Positions 1 to 11,290 of a DNA stretch of 64,000 nt are shown here, in pieces. The position numbers and the translations under genes are program-made. The notes under the pieces were generated by a model, which was not told the origin of the DNA, ran no database searches, and saw nothing but the letters and a program-made list of their open reading frames with translations. The stretch is from Littorina saxatilis (lineage: Eukaryota; Mollusca; Gastropoda; Littorinimorpha; Littorinidae), in assembly GCF_037325665.1 (NCBI RefSeq), contig NC_090260.1:31371156-31435155 (forward strand), read 5' to 3'. Every line of letters begins with the position of its first letter. The stretch's first letter is position 1.

Positions 1-117
1 CGGCCTAATCCCTGTTCACCCAGCCATCAACCTTTCCCTGTGAGCTTGTTATCTTTTTTCCATGCTAATATCCCCAACATTTAAAAAAAAAAAAAATTAA
101 ATTGACCTTGGAGATTA

Positions 118-225
118 GAAAAATCTTCACCATTAGACCACCAAGTGCAGCCGGGATTCGAACCCCCAATCTTTCCAAATGGAAGGCCGACGTCTAAACC
201 ACTAAGATACTATACGTGTTAGTAG
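118..225 (-). repeat. tRNA-derived SINE fragment
   Basis: On the minus strand the piece carries a pol III box B (GGGTTCGAATCCC) followed by CGGCTGCAC, the same head as at 55320-55440. Only the head is visible. The remaining bases 1-117 and 226-311 hold a poly-A tract and nothing recognisable. Confidence 0.6.
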
Positions 226-311
226 CCCTCAAATTCTGCGCAATTCAGTCTTGAGACCAAGTGTTACTGTCTGGCATCTGCCTCGACACTCCGAGAAAAA
301 TGTTCCTTTTT

Positions 312-1159
312 ACATTTAGTCAAGTTTTGACTAAATGTTTTATCATAGAGGGGGAATCGAGACGAGGGTCGTGGTGTATGTGTGTGTGTGTCTGTCTGTC
401 TGTGCGTGTGTGTGTGTAGAGCGATTCAGACCAAACTACTGGACCGATCTTTATGAAATTTGACATGAGAGTTCCTGGGAATAATATCCCCGGATGTTTT
501 TTTCTTTTTTTCGATAAATAATTTTGATAACTTCATATCCGGCTTTTTATAAAAGTTGAGGCGGCACTGTCACACCCTCATTTTTCAATCAAATTGATTG
601 AAATTTTTGTAAAGCAATCTTCGACAAAGGCCGGACTTCGGTATTGCATTTCAGCTTGGTGGCTTAAAAAGTAATTAATGACTTTGGTCATTAAAAATCT
701 GAAAATTGTAATAATTTTTTTTTATATAAAACGATCCAAATTTACGTTAATCTTATTCTACATCATTTCCTGATTCCAAAAACATATAAATATGTTATAT
801 TTGGATTAAAAACAAGCTCTGAAAATTAAAAATATAAAAATTATGATCAAAATTAAATTTCTGAAATCGATTTAAAAACAATTTCATCTTATTCCTTGTC
901 GGTTCCTGATTTCAAAAACATATAGATATATGTTTGGATTAAAAACACGCTCAGAAAGTTAAAACGAAGAGAGGTACAGAAAAGCGTGCTATGCAGCACA
1001 GCGAAACCACTTCAGCGCTGAACAGGCTCGTCAATTTCACTCCGTTTTGCACAAGCGGCGGACTACGGTCATTGTGAAAAAATGCAGTGCGTTCAGTTTC
1101 ATTCTGTGAGTTCCACAGCTTGACTAAAATAATGTAGTAATTTCGCCTTACGCGACTTG
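312..1159 (+). mobile_element. HL-A element, copy A (Helentron-like, non-autonomous)
   Basis: Starts with a perfect 12-base palindrome (ACATTTAGTCAA, 3-base loop, TTGACTAAATGT), has a GT-rich tract about 60 bases in, then roughly 700 bases of AT-rich non-coding DNA. The 3' end repeats TTGACTAAATGT, forms a small hairpin TCGC-CTTAC-GCGA and stops at CTTG. A T flanks each side. No coding capacity. Assignment to Helentron-like elements is inference from this layout. Confidence 0.6.
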
Positions 1160-1162
1160 TTT

Positions 1163-1224
1163 ACATTTAGTCAAGTTTTGACTAAATGTTTTAACATAGA
1201 GGGGGAATCGAGACGAGGGACGTG

Positions 1225-1308
<84 letters not shown>

Positions 1309-2062
1309 GTGTGTGTGTGTAGAGCGATTGAGAGTAAACTACTGGACCGATCTTTATGAAATTTGACATGAGAGTTCCTGGGTATGATATCCCCGGACTT
1401 TTTTTCATTTTTTCGATAAATGTCTTTGATGACGTCATATCCGGCTTTTTTTAAAAGTTGAGGCGGCAATGTCACACCCTCACTTTTCAATCAAATTGAT
1501 TGAAATTTTGGCCAAGCAATCTTCGACGAAGGCTGGACTTCGGTATTGCATTTCAGCTTGGTGGCTTAAAAATTAATTAATGACTTTGGTCATTAAAAAT
1601 CTGAAAATTGTAATTAAAATTATTTTTTTATAAAACGATCCAAATTTACGTTCATCTTATTCTTCATCATTTTCTGATTCCAAAAACATATAAATATGTT
1701 AAATTTGGATTAAAAACAAGCTCTGAAATATAAAAATATAAAAATTATTATCAAAATCAAATTTCCGAAATCGATTTAAAAACAATTTCATCTTATACCT
1801 TGTCGGTTCCTGATTCCAAAAACATATAGATATGATATGTTTGGATTAAAAACACGCTCAGAAAGTTTAAACGAAGAGAGGTACAGAAAAGCGTGCTATG
1901 CAGCACAGCGAAATCACTACCGCGCTGAACAGGCTCGTCAGTTTCACTCCGTTTTGCACAAGCGGCGGACTACGGTCATTGTGAAAAAATGCAGTGCGTT
2001 CAGTTTCATTCTGTGAGTTCCACAGCTTGACTAAATGTAGTAATTTCGCTTTACGCGACTTG
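1163..2062 (+). mobile_element. HL-A element, copy B, in tandem with copy A
   Basis: Same ends and body as copy A, separated from it only by three T residues. The internal microsatellite has grown to a near-pure GT tract at about 1228-1320. All open frames across it are low-complexity and are not genes. Confidence 0.6.
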
Positions 2063-2137
2063 TCTTTTTGTTACGATGCCCGCAGAATCCCACCGTACGG
2101 TGGTGCTCTCTGACACCTGATACGTAGGCTGAATTAC

Positions 2138-2400
2138 CTTGTTGGGTTCAGACAGCCGATTCACGCCCTTCCAGCCGTCGAAGATTTCCAGCTTAACATC
2201 GAAGTTGTTGAGCTTGAGCTGTTTCTGCATCATACACAGACGACCGTCATGCTTGGTAGAGCGGAACACCATCTCACAGCTGCGGAAGGAGGGCCGGGTA
2301 CCAATGTTGGAGCGTAGCTGGTCTTTGATATTGTAGACCGACATCCTGTCCACTTCGTTCAAGTCATCGTTACTGCAGTCTTTGTGGGAGTCGAGGTAGA
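2138..2400 (-). CDS. Secreted CUB-like protein, paralogue 1, exon 2
   Basis: A 263-base internal exon: acceptor ...CTGCACGCAG before TCTACCTCGAC and donor CAACAAG|GTAATT. It enters in phase 1 and leaves in phase 0. It codes for about 88 residues with FRSCEMVFRST, RLCMMQKQLK and LEIFDGW; the last resembles the conserved (I/Y)xDG turn of CUB domains. It matches the plus-strand exon at 51849-52120 almost residue for residue, but is 9 bases shorter. The next exon, with RSVEWCTSGRYLTIR in the paralogue, is not found to the left and should lie outside the window. The exon is sandwiched between two HL-A copies. The CUB assignment is moderate; the exon itself is secure from paralogue conservation. 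Confidence 0.8.
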
Positions 2401-2610
2401 CTGCGTGCAGAGGGGAAAAGTGTTGTGAATAGAACTTCAGACAAGTAATTGCAATTGTGAAAATACAATGGAACCTTCCTGTAGTATTCTTCCAGTTCTT
2501 CCTTGCTCAATAGGACAACACAGCTCGTGTGTTTCATTATTTCTTTATCGACGTAGCACATGGTTCATTAAGTGCTGGGCGGAAGTGCTCCCACTCCCAG
2601 AGTGCCTTAT

Positions 2611-3411
2611 AGGGTCGTGGTGTATGTGTGTGCGTGCGTGTGTGCGTGCGTGCGTGTAGAGCGATTCAGACCAAACTACTGGACCGATCTTTATGAAATT
2701 TGACATGAGAGTTCATGGGTATGATATCCCCGAACGTTTTTTTTCATTTTTTTGATAAATTTCTTTGATGACGTCATATCCGGCTTTTCGTGAAAGTTGA
2801 GGCGGCACTGTCACGCTCTCATTTTTCAACCAAATTGGTTGAAATTTTGGTCAAGTAGTCTTCGACGAAGCCCGGACTTCGGTATTGCATTTCAGTTTGG
2901 TGGCTTAAAAATTAATTAATGACTTTGGTCATTAAAAATCTGAAAATTGTAAAAAACAAAATTTTCTAAAAGGATCCAAATTTACGTTCCTCTTATTCTC
3001 CATCATTTGCTGATTCCAAAAACATATAAATATGTTATATTCGGATTAAAAACAAGCTCTGAAAATTAAATATATAAAAATTATTATCAAAATTAAATTG
3101 TTGAAATCAATTCAAAAACACTTTCATCTTATTTCTTGTCGGTTTCTGATTCCAAAAACATATAGATATGATATGTTTCGATTAAAAACACGCTCAGAAA
3201 GTTAAAACAAAGAGAGGTACAGAAAAGCGTGCTATCCTTCTCAGCGCAAGTACTACCCCGCTCTTCCTGTCAATTTCACTGCCTTTGCCGTGCGCGGTGG
3301 ACTGACGATGCTACGAGTATACGGTCTTGCTGCGTTGCATTGCGTTCAGTTTCATTCTGTGAGTTCGACAGCTACTTGACTAAATGTTGTATTTTCGCCT
3401 TACGCGACTTG
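2611..3411 (+). mobile_element. HL-A element, copy C, 5' truncated
   Basis: Begins inside the element (AGGGTCGTGGTGTATG), so the 5' palindrome is missing. The 3' end ...TTACGCGACTTG is intact. Its distal 200 bases match copy E (45837-46564) better than A, B or D, so it is a subfamily. Confidence 0.6.
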
Positions 3412-4160
3412 TTATTTAATAGTTTTAGTCTTTATATCTGTAAATGTATATCCCAATCCTATGACTCCCTCCTTTTTAAGACCTGCTTTTCTCATATTTT
3501 TGAAGGTCTTTCAGTGGGGGTTCCACTGTAACATATATGAGACAATGACAAAAGGTGACGTTTTTGTGTTCCGGTCACGGATCCCATTGTCAGTGGCAGT
3601 GCATTTTTCCCATGCTAATATCCCCAACATTTTTTTTTCAAATTGATTTTCCAATGGATTGGGAGGGTGCGACCGAGATGATTGAGTAGCTTGACGTTTA
3701 TTATCTGCAGAGGGAAACTCTTCCAACATAATTTTCGCTGAATAGCTATTTGTGCTACTTTTTAGCGTGATGAAGTGTTCTGTGGAAGATATTGAAAAGG
3801 GATTAAAGTCCGGTTTCACAAAAAATTGTTTCTCGGTATTAATAGCATGATCAAATTTCCTTAAACACGACTGTTTATTGTCACTGTTTTAAATCCGGTT
3901 TGACGAAGCAGGAAATGAATCATTTTAAGATCAATCATATCCTTGATCCTTGATTTAAAATATATGGTGTTAACTACTTGAAGTTGTACTACAATGTATG
4001 CTATTCACTTTTTAACACATGGGTGGCTATTCACTTTTTAACACATGGGTGGCATTTAAAGCTTGTTTCCAAGAAAAATAAATCAGATTACATTATTTTC
4101 TTCTAACTGTTCTGGTCATGAAAATGACGCGCTCAAACTACTATCTTTGCAGAACAAAAC
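3412..4160. other. Intergenic or intronic DNA with old repeat remnants
   Basis: Gene 1 intron. About 3420-3533 is a worn copy of the TACAGTGGAACCCC MITE. CCATGCTAATATCCCCAAC at about 3610 also occurs at about 60. A 26-28 base unit is tandemly doubled at 3995-4050. No exon seen. Confidence 0.4.
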
Positions 4161-4182
4161 ATAACAGAGATAACAGGTAAAG

Positions 4183-4185
4183 TGT

Positions 4186-4237
<52 letters not shown>

Positions 4238-4373
4238 ATGTGTGTGTGTGTCTGTGTGCTTGTGTGTGCTTGTGTGTGTGTGTATGTGTGTGTGTGTGTG
4301 TCGTGTGTGTTGTGCGTGTGTGTGGGTGTGTGAGTTTATGTATGTGTGTGTGGGGGGGGGGAGCGAGTGAGTC

Positions 4374-4419
<46 letters not shown>

Positions 4420-4445
4420 GACAGAGCGGAGAGACAGAGAGAGAT
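4183..4445. repeat. Compound microsatellite (GT)n then (GA)n
   Basis: Interrupted GT repeats to about 4355, a G run, then GA repeats 4376-4445. Lies in gene 1 intron, about 165 bases from the splice donor of exon 1. Confidence 0.9.
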
Positions 4446-4608
4446 ATAGTGGGAGGGAGACAGCGACAAACAAGGGACAGATCAGACACAACGAGACCAA
4501 TAGGCCGACAGACAGACAGATAAAGAAAAAAAGACACACATTACACAGAGACAGGGTGAAGGGGGAATCAAAAAGAGAACCATATTATTCTGACCAAACC
4601 ATACTTAC

Positions 4609-4729
4609 GTTCCCTGGAGTTGAGCCGGAAGGAAAAACAGGACGGTGCCATCGCTAGTAGCCAGGTTGAGACACACAACCAGGATCTCAACCCCACAGTC
4701 AAATTCTTCCCTCTTCTCTCCTCTGCCAT
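4609..4729 (-). CDS. Secreted CUB-like protein, paralogue 1, first coding exon
   Basis: Codes for 40 residues from ATG at 4729: a basic start (MAEERRGK) and a hydrophobic stretch SWLCVSTWLLAMAPSCFSF that looks like a signal peptide. It ends in phase 1 at donor AAC|GTAAGT, so codon 41 is completed by exon 2. Length (121 bases), donor and sequence match the plus-strand paralogue exon at 41897-42017. The leader upstream (CTGTGACTTGC...) is also shared. Homology then resumes beyond an inserted 734-base TTAA element, reaching a conserved acceptor at about 5537. Predicted product: extracellular or secretory-pathway protein of unknown role. Confidence 0.8.
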
Positions 4730-4793
4730 GGCCGTTTTACCGCCGCTTCCACGAGTTACACGCAAGTCACAGGTGAAAATTGTCTTCAGTTAA

Positions 4794-5527
4794 AGGCACA
4801 GTAAGCCTCCCGTAAACCATCACAGAGCTCCCCGAGCGTCTAAATACAGTACAAGCATACTTCCATTTGAACGCTCACCGAACGGGAACATCCTGGCTGC
4901 TTTCTTTTGAGCGTGAGACATTTTCCAAGAATTTATTTTCGTGGACTTGGTCCTGAAGAACAATGGCGCCTCGTTTTTGCGCTAGACCTAACTTTTAAAA
5001 TCTAAATAATAAATTGACAGCTTGTTACACAAACATTCTTTAATCATAAAAGAATGCGTTTTTCATCAAGACAAGATCAGAACAATTCGAAGTTGTGAAA
5101 GTTTAAAAAAAGAAAAGCCCGGAAGCAGGGTCACGCAAGGGTCGTAGCAGACGACGGCCCGGTTTATCAGTGCAAATCGCCGTTCCTCTCAACAGTCAAA
5201 GCGGCCATCGCTGGAGTTCTTGTGAACCACAGCCGTTGTTTCGTGCATAAAAAACGTGCTATTGTAGATAATCTCACGTCGAGTCGCATTCAAATGACTA
5301 ACTATGACGACTGCATTGTGAAAAGGGGGAAAACTGGATCACACGGGTTCACGATGGCTCAGGGGTAAGATAAACCACGCAAAAATAAATTCTTTGAAAA
5401 TTGTTCGCTCTTTACGGAGGGCACCTGGGATGTTCTCAATTGGTGAGTGTTTAAATGAAAGGGTGTTTGTACTGTGTGTAAAAGCCTGACCGTATCTGTG
5501 CTGGTTTACGGGAGGCTTACTCTGCCT
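4794..5527 (+). mobile_element. TTAA-flanked MITE, copy 1
   Basis: Ends AGGCACAGTAAGCCTCCCG and the inverse CGGGAGGCTTACTCTGCCT, with TTAA on both sides (4790-4793, 5528-5531). The subterminal parts are also imperfect inverted repeats for 100-200 bases. No transposase frame. TTAA duplication fits piggyBac- or Kolobok-type transposition. It lies inside the 5' leader exon of gene 1. Confidence 0.8.
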
Positions 5528-5785
5528 TTAATAAGTCTAAAATAAAATAAAATTAAAAAAAATAAAAAAAACAATTGTCAATTCATGGAAAGTTTAATTC
5601 TACACAAATCAAAACATTCACAAGCACTTCGACCTAGCGGTCTTTATTACCATATCAGTGCTCCTTGTGGCTATTTGACCAATCAGGACTGATTCCAGGT
5701 GACCCAAGTGCGCCGCAGGACGCAGGGACGCACAGTCTGGAGAGCCGCCCTGCTGACGAGGTCTGCATACCACACTGTGTATGTT

Positions 5786-6093
5786 AATACTAAGTCCGTC
5801 CGCCCCGTGATCGGGAGGTCGTGGGTTCGAACCCCGGCCGGGTCATACCTAAGACTTTAAAATTGGCAATCTACTTGAGTGGCTGCTCCGCCTGGCGTCT
5901 GGCATTATGGGGTTAGTGCTAGGACTGGTTGGTCCGGTGTCAGAATAATGTGACTGGGTGAGACATGAAGCCTGTGCTGCGACTTCTGTCTTGTGTGTGG
6001 CGCACGTTATATGTCAAAGCAGCATCGCCCTGACTGTTATGGCCCTTCGTGGTCGGCTGGGCGTTAAGCAAACAAACAAACAAATACTAAGTC
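5786..6093 (+). mobile_element. SINE-C, 5' truncated, with target duplication
   Basis: tRNA-derived head with box B GGTTCGAACCCC, body, and tail GCGTTAAGCAAACAAAC. An 11-base duplication AATACTAAGTC flanks it (5786-5796 and 6083-6093). A full copy lies at 17264-17575. Confidence 0.85.
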
Positions 6094-6493
6094 TTACGCA
6101 CTGAGTAGCCTGTGATGACATGTATTATGACTTCACCGGCCGGAAACATTGATTAAGATACTCTATAAACAACCAAACCTAACCCTAACCAAAACATGTA
6201 CCCAATGATGCTACCATGCTTCCATCTTTTGGTTTGTTCTACCATACTTTTACTTACATTTCTGCTGATATGTGTAGAACGCCTGGCTGACTATTCAGAT
6301 AGGATAAACATTTGGACGACATCGAATGTTGATACCGCACAAAGGAAGAGACCAAAATGGCGCCCAAAAGGCGGAAACCTATGTTAATTGTAATCAGTAC
6401 GGACAAGGAAGACGAAACACAGAACACACAAGCAGAGAACAACAAAGTAAGTGTGTAGTGTTGCCGCAGTAAACCATCAAAGTCACTCACATT

Positions 6494-7485
6494 TGTGACC
6501 CTCCACCACGGAATGAGTCGCATGTCATCTTTGCATGATTTTCATATTTTTACATTTTCCTAAAGAGTGTTTTATGCTCTATCCAGTGGTAAAAACCGTT
6601 TTAGAAAAGAGCGAAAACGTTTCGAGTTATAAGCCTGTGACTAAGGTGACCCTCACACTTTTACCACAGTCCCCCCGGACTTATATTAAAGGCAGAGTAA
6701 GCCTCCCGTAAACCATCACAGATACGGTCAGGCTTTTACACACAGTACAAACACCATTTCATTTAAACACTCACCAATTGAGAACATCCTAGGTGCCCTC
6801 CGTAAAGAGCGAACAATTTTCAAAGAATTTATTTTTGCGTGGTTTATCTTACCCCTGAGCCATCGTGAACCCGTGTGATCCAGTTTTCCCTTTTCACAAT
6901 GCAGTCGTCATAGTTAGTCATTTGAATGCGACTCGACGTGAGCTTATCTACAATAGCACGGTTTTTTTATGCACGAAACAACGGCTGTGGTTCACAAGAA
7001 CTCTAGCGATGGCTTTTGACTGTTGAGAGGAACGGCGATTTGCGGCACTGATAAACCGGCCGTCGTCTGCTACGACCCTTGCGTGACCCTGCTTCCGGGC
7101 TTTTCTTTTTTTAAACTTTCACAACTTCGAATTGTTCTGATCTTGTCTTGATGAAAAACGAATTCTTTTATGATTAAAGAATGTTTGTGTAACAAGCTGT
7201 CAATTTATTATTTAGATTTTAAAAGTTAGGTCTAGCGCAAAAACGAGGCGCCGTTGTTGTTAACGGAACAAGTCTACGAAAATAAATTCTTGGAAAATGT
7301 CTCACGCTCGACAGAAAGCAGCCAGGATGTTCCCGTTCGGTGAGCGTTCAAATGGAAGTATGCTTGTACTGTATTTAGACGCTCGGGGAGCTCTGTGATG
7401 GTTTACGGGAGGCTTACTGTGCCTTTAAGGCTAGCGCAGAACCGCGCGAGGTGACATGCGACTCATTTCGTGGTGGAGGGTCACA
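6494..7485 (+). mobile_element. TA-type MITE (TGTGACCCTCC), copy 1, with nested TTAA MITE
   Basis: Terminal inverted repeats of about 34 bases beginning TGTGACCCTCCACCACG. The internal part is split by the TTAA MITE at 6690-7424. Flanking TA is not clear for this copy. Confidence 0.8.
6690..7424 (-). mobile_element. TTAA-flanked MITE, copy 2
   Basis: Reverse-oriented, highly similar copy of 4794-5527. TTAA at 6686-6689 and 7425-7428. Inserted inside the TGTGACC MITE. The intact sister at 7594-7846 keeps a single TTAA at the same internal site. Confidence 0.85.
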
Positions 7486-7593
7486 TTTTATAAAGACCTC
7501 TGAATAACTCGGTTTAACTATTGATAGTTTCAATTACCAAACCGGTTAATTACTTCTCCAATACACCACGCTGAGCCTGGTTTACCCCAAATA

Positions 7594-7846
7594 TGTGACC
7601 CTCCACCACGAAATGAGTCGCATGTCACCTCACGCGGTTCTGCGCTAGGCTTAATATCAGTCCAGGGAGTGTCTGGTAACAGTGTGACGGTCACCTTAGT
7701 CACAGGCTAATAACTCGAAAAGTTTTCGCTCTTTTCTAAAACGGTTTTCACCACTGGATAGAGCATAAGAAACTCTTTTAAAAAATGTACAAATATGAAA
7801 ATCATGCAAAGGTGACATGCGACTCATTCCGTGGTGGAGGGTCACA
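7594..7846 (-). mobile_element. TA-type MITE (TGTGACCCTCC), copy 2, uninterrupted
   Basis: 253 bases with the same 34-base inverted ends, flanked by TA (7592-7593, 7847-7848). The equivalent place in the R2 duplicate (about 10671) reads CCTTATGTTG without the element, giving a natural empty site. Confidence 0.85.
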
Positions 7847-8086
7847 TATGTTCAGGGGATTCTCGTTGAATCCAACAAACTTATGTTCATTATAACAGCC
7901 AGATAGTGCATAAAGTATATGTTTTTGGCTGTTCAGCCACTGTTAAAAAAAAACTCAGTTGTGACACGTATACTGAGCAAGTCGCTTGTATATCTATGGC
8001 ATTGAAAAAAATCATCAGCAAAGCGGCTGGAAGCAGATGTGTGTATAATGTACAACCAAAAAGAGCCTGCTTATAGGTACTGCATT

Positions 8087-8199
8087 AAGGCCAACAAAAC
8101 AAATAGGTCTGTTTACGGTAACATAGGCCAAAAAAATAGGGTCGGTAGGTCGGGATTTTTTTTTTCTCCAAAAAACCATATTTTTACGTTATTTTGCAA

Positions 8200-8232
<33 letters not shown>

Positions 8233-8330
8233 TTTTTTTCCCAAATGCCAAAAAAAAAGTCTAGGGTCGCGCGAAAAAAATAGGGTCGGTCGGGTTACCG
8301 TAAACAGACTATTTTTTGTGTGTGGCCTAA
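8087..8330 (+). mobile_element. MITE-K (GTTTACGGTAAC ends), copy 1
   Basis: Long imperfect inverted ends: TTAAGGCCAACAA...GTCTGTTTACGGTAAC and its inverse ending GGCCTAA. The interior is A- and T-runs with TAGGGTCGG. No coding capacity. Confidence 0.75.
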
Positions 8331-8605
8331 CATATTCATTAGCAAAAAGACTACAAGCAGACACAAGTGAACCACACATTGTGACATATTCAACCATCAG
8401 GAGGCTTGTAAATATTGCATTGACAACATTAATACAGAAGCAAATTGACTAGAAGCAGAAAATAATTTGACGCCACACGGAATTGTGAATGACGTCCGAG
8501 TCGTTTTGTGTAAAACTCATAATTATGTTCTCTTCATGTGCGGGGGATTAATTGGGATAATTATAATGAGCAAGTGGCTTAATGGCAATGAACAAAATCA
8601 ATGTG

Positions 8606-8607
8606 TG

Positions 8608-8641
<34 letters not shown>

Positions 8642-8780
8642 GCCTATATGTATGTGTGTGTGTGTGTGTGTGGTGTGTGTGTGTATGAGTGTGTCAGTGT
8701 GTGTATGTGTGTGTGTGTGTATGTGTGTGTGTGTGTGTGTATGTGTGTATATGTATGAGTGTGTGTGTGTGTGTATGTAT

Positions 8781-8814
<34 letters not shown>

Positions 8815-8830
8815 CGTGTGTGTGTGTGTT
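8606..8830. repeat. (GT)n microsatellite, interrupted
   Basis: GT repeats broken by TATG and GAGTG steps over about 220 bases. The Val/Cys frames across it are artefacts. Confidence 0.95.
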
Positions 8831-9129
8831 TTATTATTCATTCCTGTTTGTCGTTTCATGTGTGTATTGTAGTAGGGACAAGCTGTAAGAAAGGACCATA
8901 TGAACCTAATGCTATTATCCTTCCGTTAAAGAGGTTTCGAGTTTTTTCGCTAACGATAGAATACTACGACCGTGTGTACCCCCATTTCCAACCTTAACAC
9001 ACAATGTCAGCTTAATCAACCCATAAACACAATAGATATAAGTGTGGACAGCGGGACAAACAGACAAACGTACACACACATAAACAAACAAATAAACAAA
9101 CAAACAAGCAGACAGCCGGAGTGAAACTT

Positions 9130-9569
9130 ATACACCCCCATTTGGGGCGGGGATGTAGCTCAGTCGGTAGCGCGCTGGACTTTGTATCCAGTTGGCCGCT
9201 ACATGTCAGCGTGAGTTTGTCCCCACGTTCGGCGAGACTGAAATTTATTTCTCAGAGTCAACTTTGTGTGCAGACTCTCCTCGGTGTCCGAACACCCCCC
9301 GTGTGTACACACGCAATCACAAGACCAAGTGCGCACGAAAAAGATCCTGTAATCCATGTCAGTCAGACTAGTTCGGTGGGTTATAGAAACACGAAAATAC
9401 CCAGCATGCCGGTTCCTTCGAAAACGGCGTATGGCTGCCTAAATGGCGGGGTAAAAAACGGTCATACACGTCAGTAAAATTCCACTCGTGCAAAAAAAAC
9501 CACAAGTGTACGTGGGAGTTTCAGCCCACGAACGCAGAAGAAGAAGAAGAAGAAGATACACCCCCATTT
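9130..9569 (+). mobile_element. SINE-A, full length, with target duplication
   Basis: Head GGGGATGTAGCTCAGTCGG (tRNA box A) and box-B-like sequence, then a body with GATCCTGTAATCCATGTCAG, and a (GAA)n tail. Flanked by a 14-base duplication ATACACCCCCATTT (9130-9143 and 9556-9569), which shows retroposition. Confidence 0.9.
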
Positions 9570-10178
9570 AAAATGGGTGGGGTGTACTAATAAGAAGAAT
9601 AAATGGGTCACGTACAGTACCTGAAACGATGGTTCGTGGTCCTGGAGTCGCAATTAATCCGAAGGAAAAATAGGAGAAGATTTAAGAAGATAGGAGAGGA
9701 TTAAGGCAAAGATGAACAACAATTTAGACGAGAGTAGAAGAGATGCGATGCATGTAGGGTGTAGACAAGGAAGAAGCGAACTGTACTCAGTGATGATAGC
9801 GTGGCTTTGCGGAGCAGTCACCCACACGTTGCCGCCTCACAGTCAATGGTTCAGTTGTATCTCATTGTTTAGCCTTATACATGAGGAAGTCGGAACGAGA
9901 ATCGATTTCCAATAACCCCCGGAGTCGGTTTCATGGAGTCACGGTGGTGACACTGACAGTCGGACCATTGACCCCTGCGTCACCCGACTGCGGTTGCCAA
10001 AACGCGGTGGTCCTACTGCGGTTGTCCGAACCGTTAGCACTGTAATCGGGCAACTCTTTGAGCTGAAATAGACACAGTCGGCCGACTAAAATCTTTTTCC
10101 TGAAAACCTGTTTCGTCGGATTAATGCGTTTCAATACGGTTCAACTGCAGTTAAAAGACTGTTTTTCTGGCTTAATTT
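9570..10178. other. No gene recognised
   Basis: Unique-looking DNA. Frames are open for 60-70 codons but lack splice sites or similarity that I can recognise. Confidence 0.4.
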
Positions 10179-10403
10179 CAGGGGTGGGACTTTCTTGTGA
10201 TGAAAAAAGAGGAAATGCCTTTTTTCTAGGGGGGGTTCGGGGGCATGCTCCCCCGATTTTTGTTTAAATGGTACATTAAAATCTGTACAATCTGGTGCAT
10301 TCTGAGACTAAAATTCAACTTGTTTGTATAAGGTAAAAAAAAGACATTCTCCTCAATTCGTAAGTTGTGTTCCGCGGAAATCCGCAGAAAAGTCCCACCC
10401 CTG
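10179..10403 (+). mobile_element. hAT-like MITE (CAGGGGTGGGACTTT ends), short copy
   Basis: Inverted ends CAGGGGTGGGACTTTC and its inverse. Contains GGGGGCATGCTCCCCC. GGCTTA occurs just outside both ends but no perfect 8-base duplication. A longer copy is at 57329-57867. Confidence 0.7.
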
Positions 10404-10439
10404 GGCTTATGAACACCCCCCCCCGGTTACTTGTACAAT

Positions 10440-11290
10440 GTAGCTCACACTGTGAAATCAGTACAGACGAGGAAGAAGAGCACACAACACACAAGCAAAG
10501 AACAACTAAGTCTTGTTGCAGTAGGCCACCAAAGGGACACATTTGATCGAAACCTCTGATTACTCTAGCTGCCTATATGGTTTAAAGATGTGATAGTGTC
10601 AAAATTGACGAAACCGGTTAGTTCTTTCTCCAAAACACCAGCTTCACTCGCGTTTACTGTGACCCCCTTATGTTGAGGGGTTTCTCATGGAAAACACCCA
10701 ATTCATTTTCAATCAATCAATCAATGACGCTTATATCGCGCATATTCCGTGGGTACAGTTCTAGGCGCTCTGCAGTGATGCCGTGTGAGATGAAATTTTA
10801 TACGGCCAGTAGATTGCAGCCATTTCGGCGCATATTTACCTTTCACGGCCTATTATTCCAAGTCACACGGGTATAGGTAGACAATTATTAACTGTGCCTA
10901 AGCAATTTTGCCAGGAAAGACCCTTTTGTCAATCGTGGGATCTTTAACGTGCACACCCAATGTAGTGTACACGGGGGGAGGGTTCGGACACCGAAGAGAG
11001 TCTGCACACAAAGTTGACTCTGAAATAAATTTCCGCCGAACCTGGGATCGAACTCACGCTGACAGCGGCCAACTGAATACAAATCCAGCGCGCTACCAAC
11101 TGAGCTATATCCCCGCCCCATTTTTCATTCTAACAATAAGCAACTAGAAGCAGACACAAGAGAACCAACCATTGAGTCATGTACAACCATCAGAAGGCTT
11201 GCAAATATTGCATCGAAAAATAAAGAAGCAAATTGACTAGAGGCCACAACAAAACAACTACACATTTTCATTATAACAGCCAGATAGTAC
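10440..11290 (+). repeat. Segmental duplication unit R2
   Basis: Matches R1 (6384-8460) in blocks but lacks the three R1 MITEs and instead carries a SINE-B (10710-11119). Confidence 0.6.
10710..11119 (-). mobile_element. SINE-B, full length
   Basis: Reverse orientation: tRNA-like head (GGGCGGGGATATAGCTCAG), body with GATCCCACGATTGAC and GGCCGTGAAAGGTAAATATG, tail of ATTGATTG repeats. The head is the same tRNA type as in SINE-A but the body differs. Confidence 0.85.

Larger units (their letters stand above)
6384..8460 (+). repeat. Segmental duplication unit R1
   Basis: Non-coding DNA matching 10440-11290 in blocks: ACACAAGCAGAGAACAAC, CTCTGAATAACTCGG..., ACCGGTTAATTACTTCTCCAA, CATTATAACAGCCAGATAGT and AGCAAATTGACTAGA. 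The blocks are interrupted here by three MITEs. Block order differs partly from the other unit, so more than one duplication step is likely. Confidence 0.6.

Noticed and set aside
6176-6190. Telomere-like CCTAACCCTAACC
   Set aside because: Only two units, with no extended array.
9144-9220. Functional tRNA gene (also at 13.8, 24.0, 52.7, 56.5 kb)
   Set aside because: Box A and B are present but the arms do not fold into a tRNA and the SINE body follows directly.
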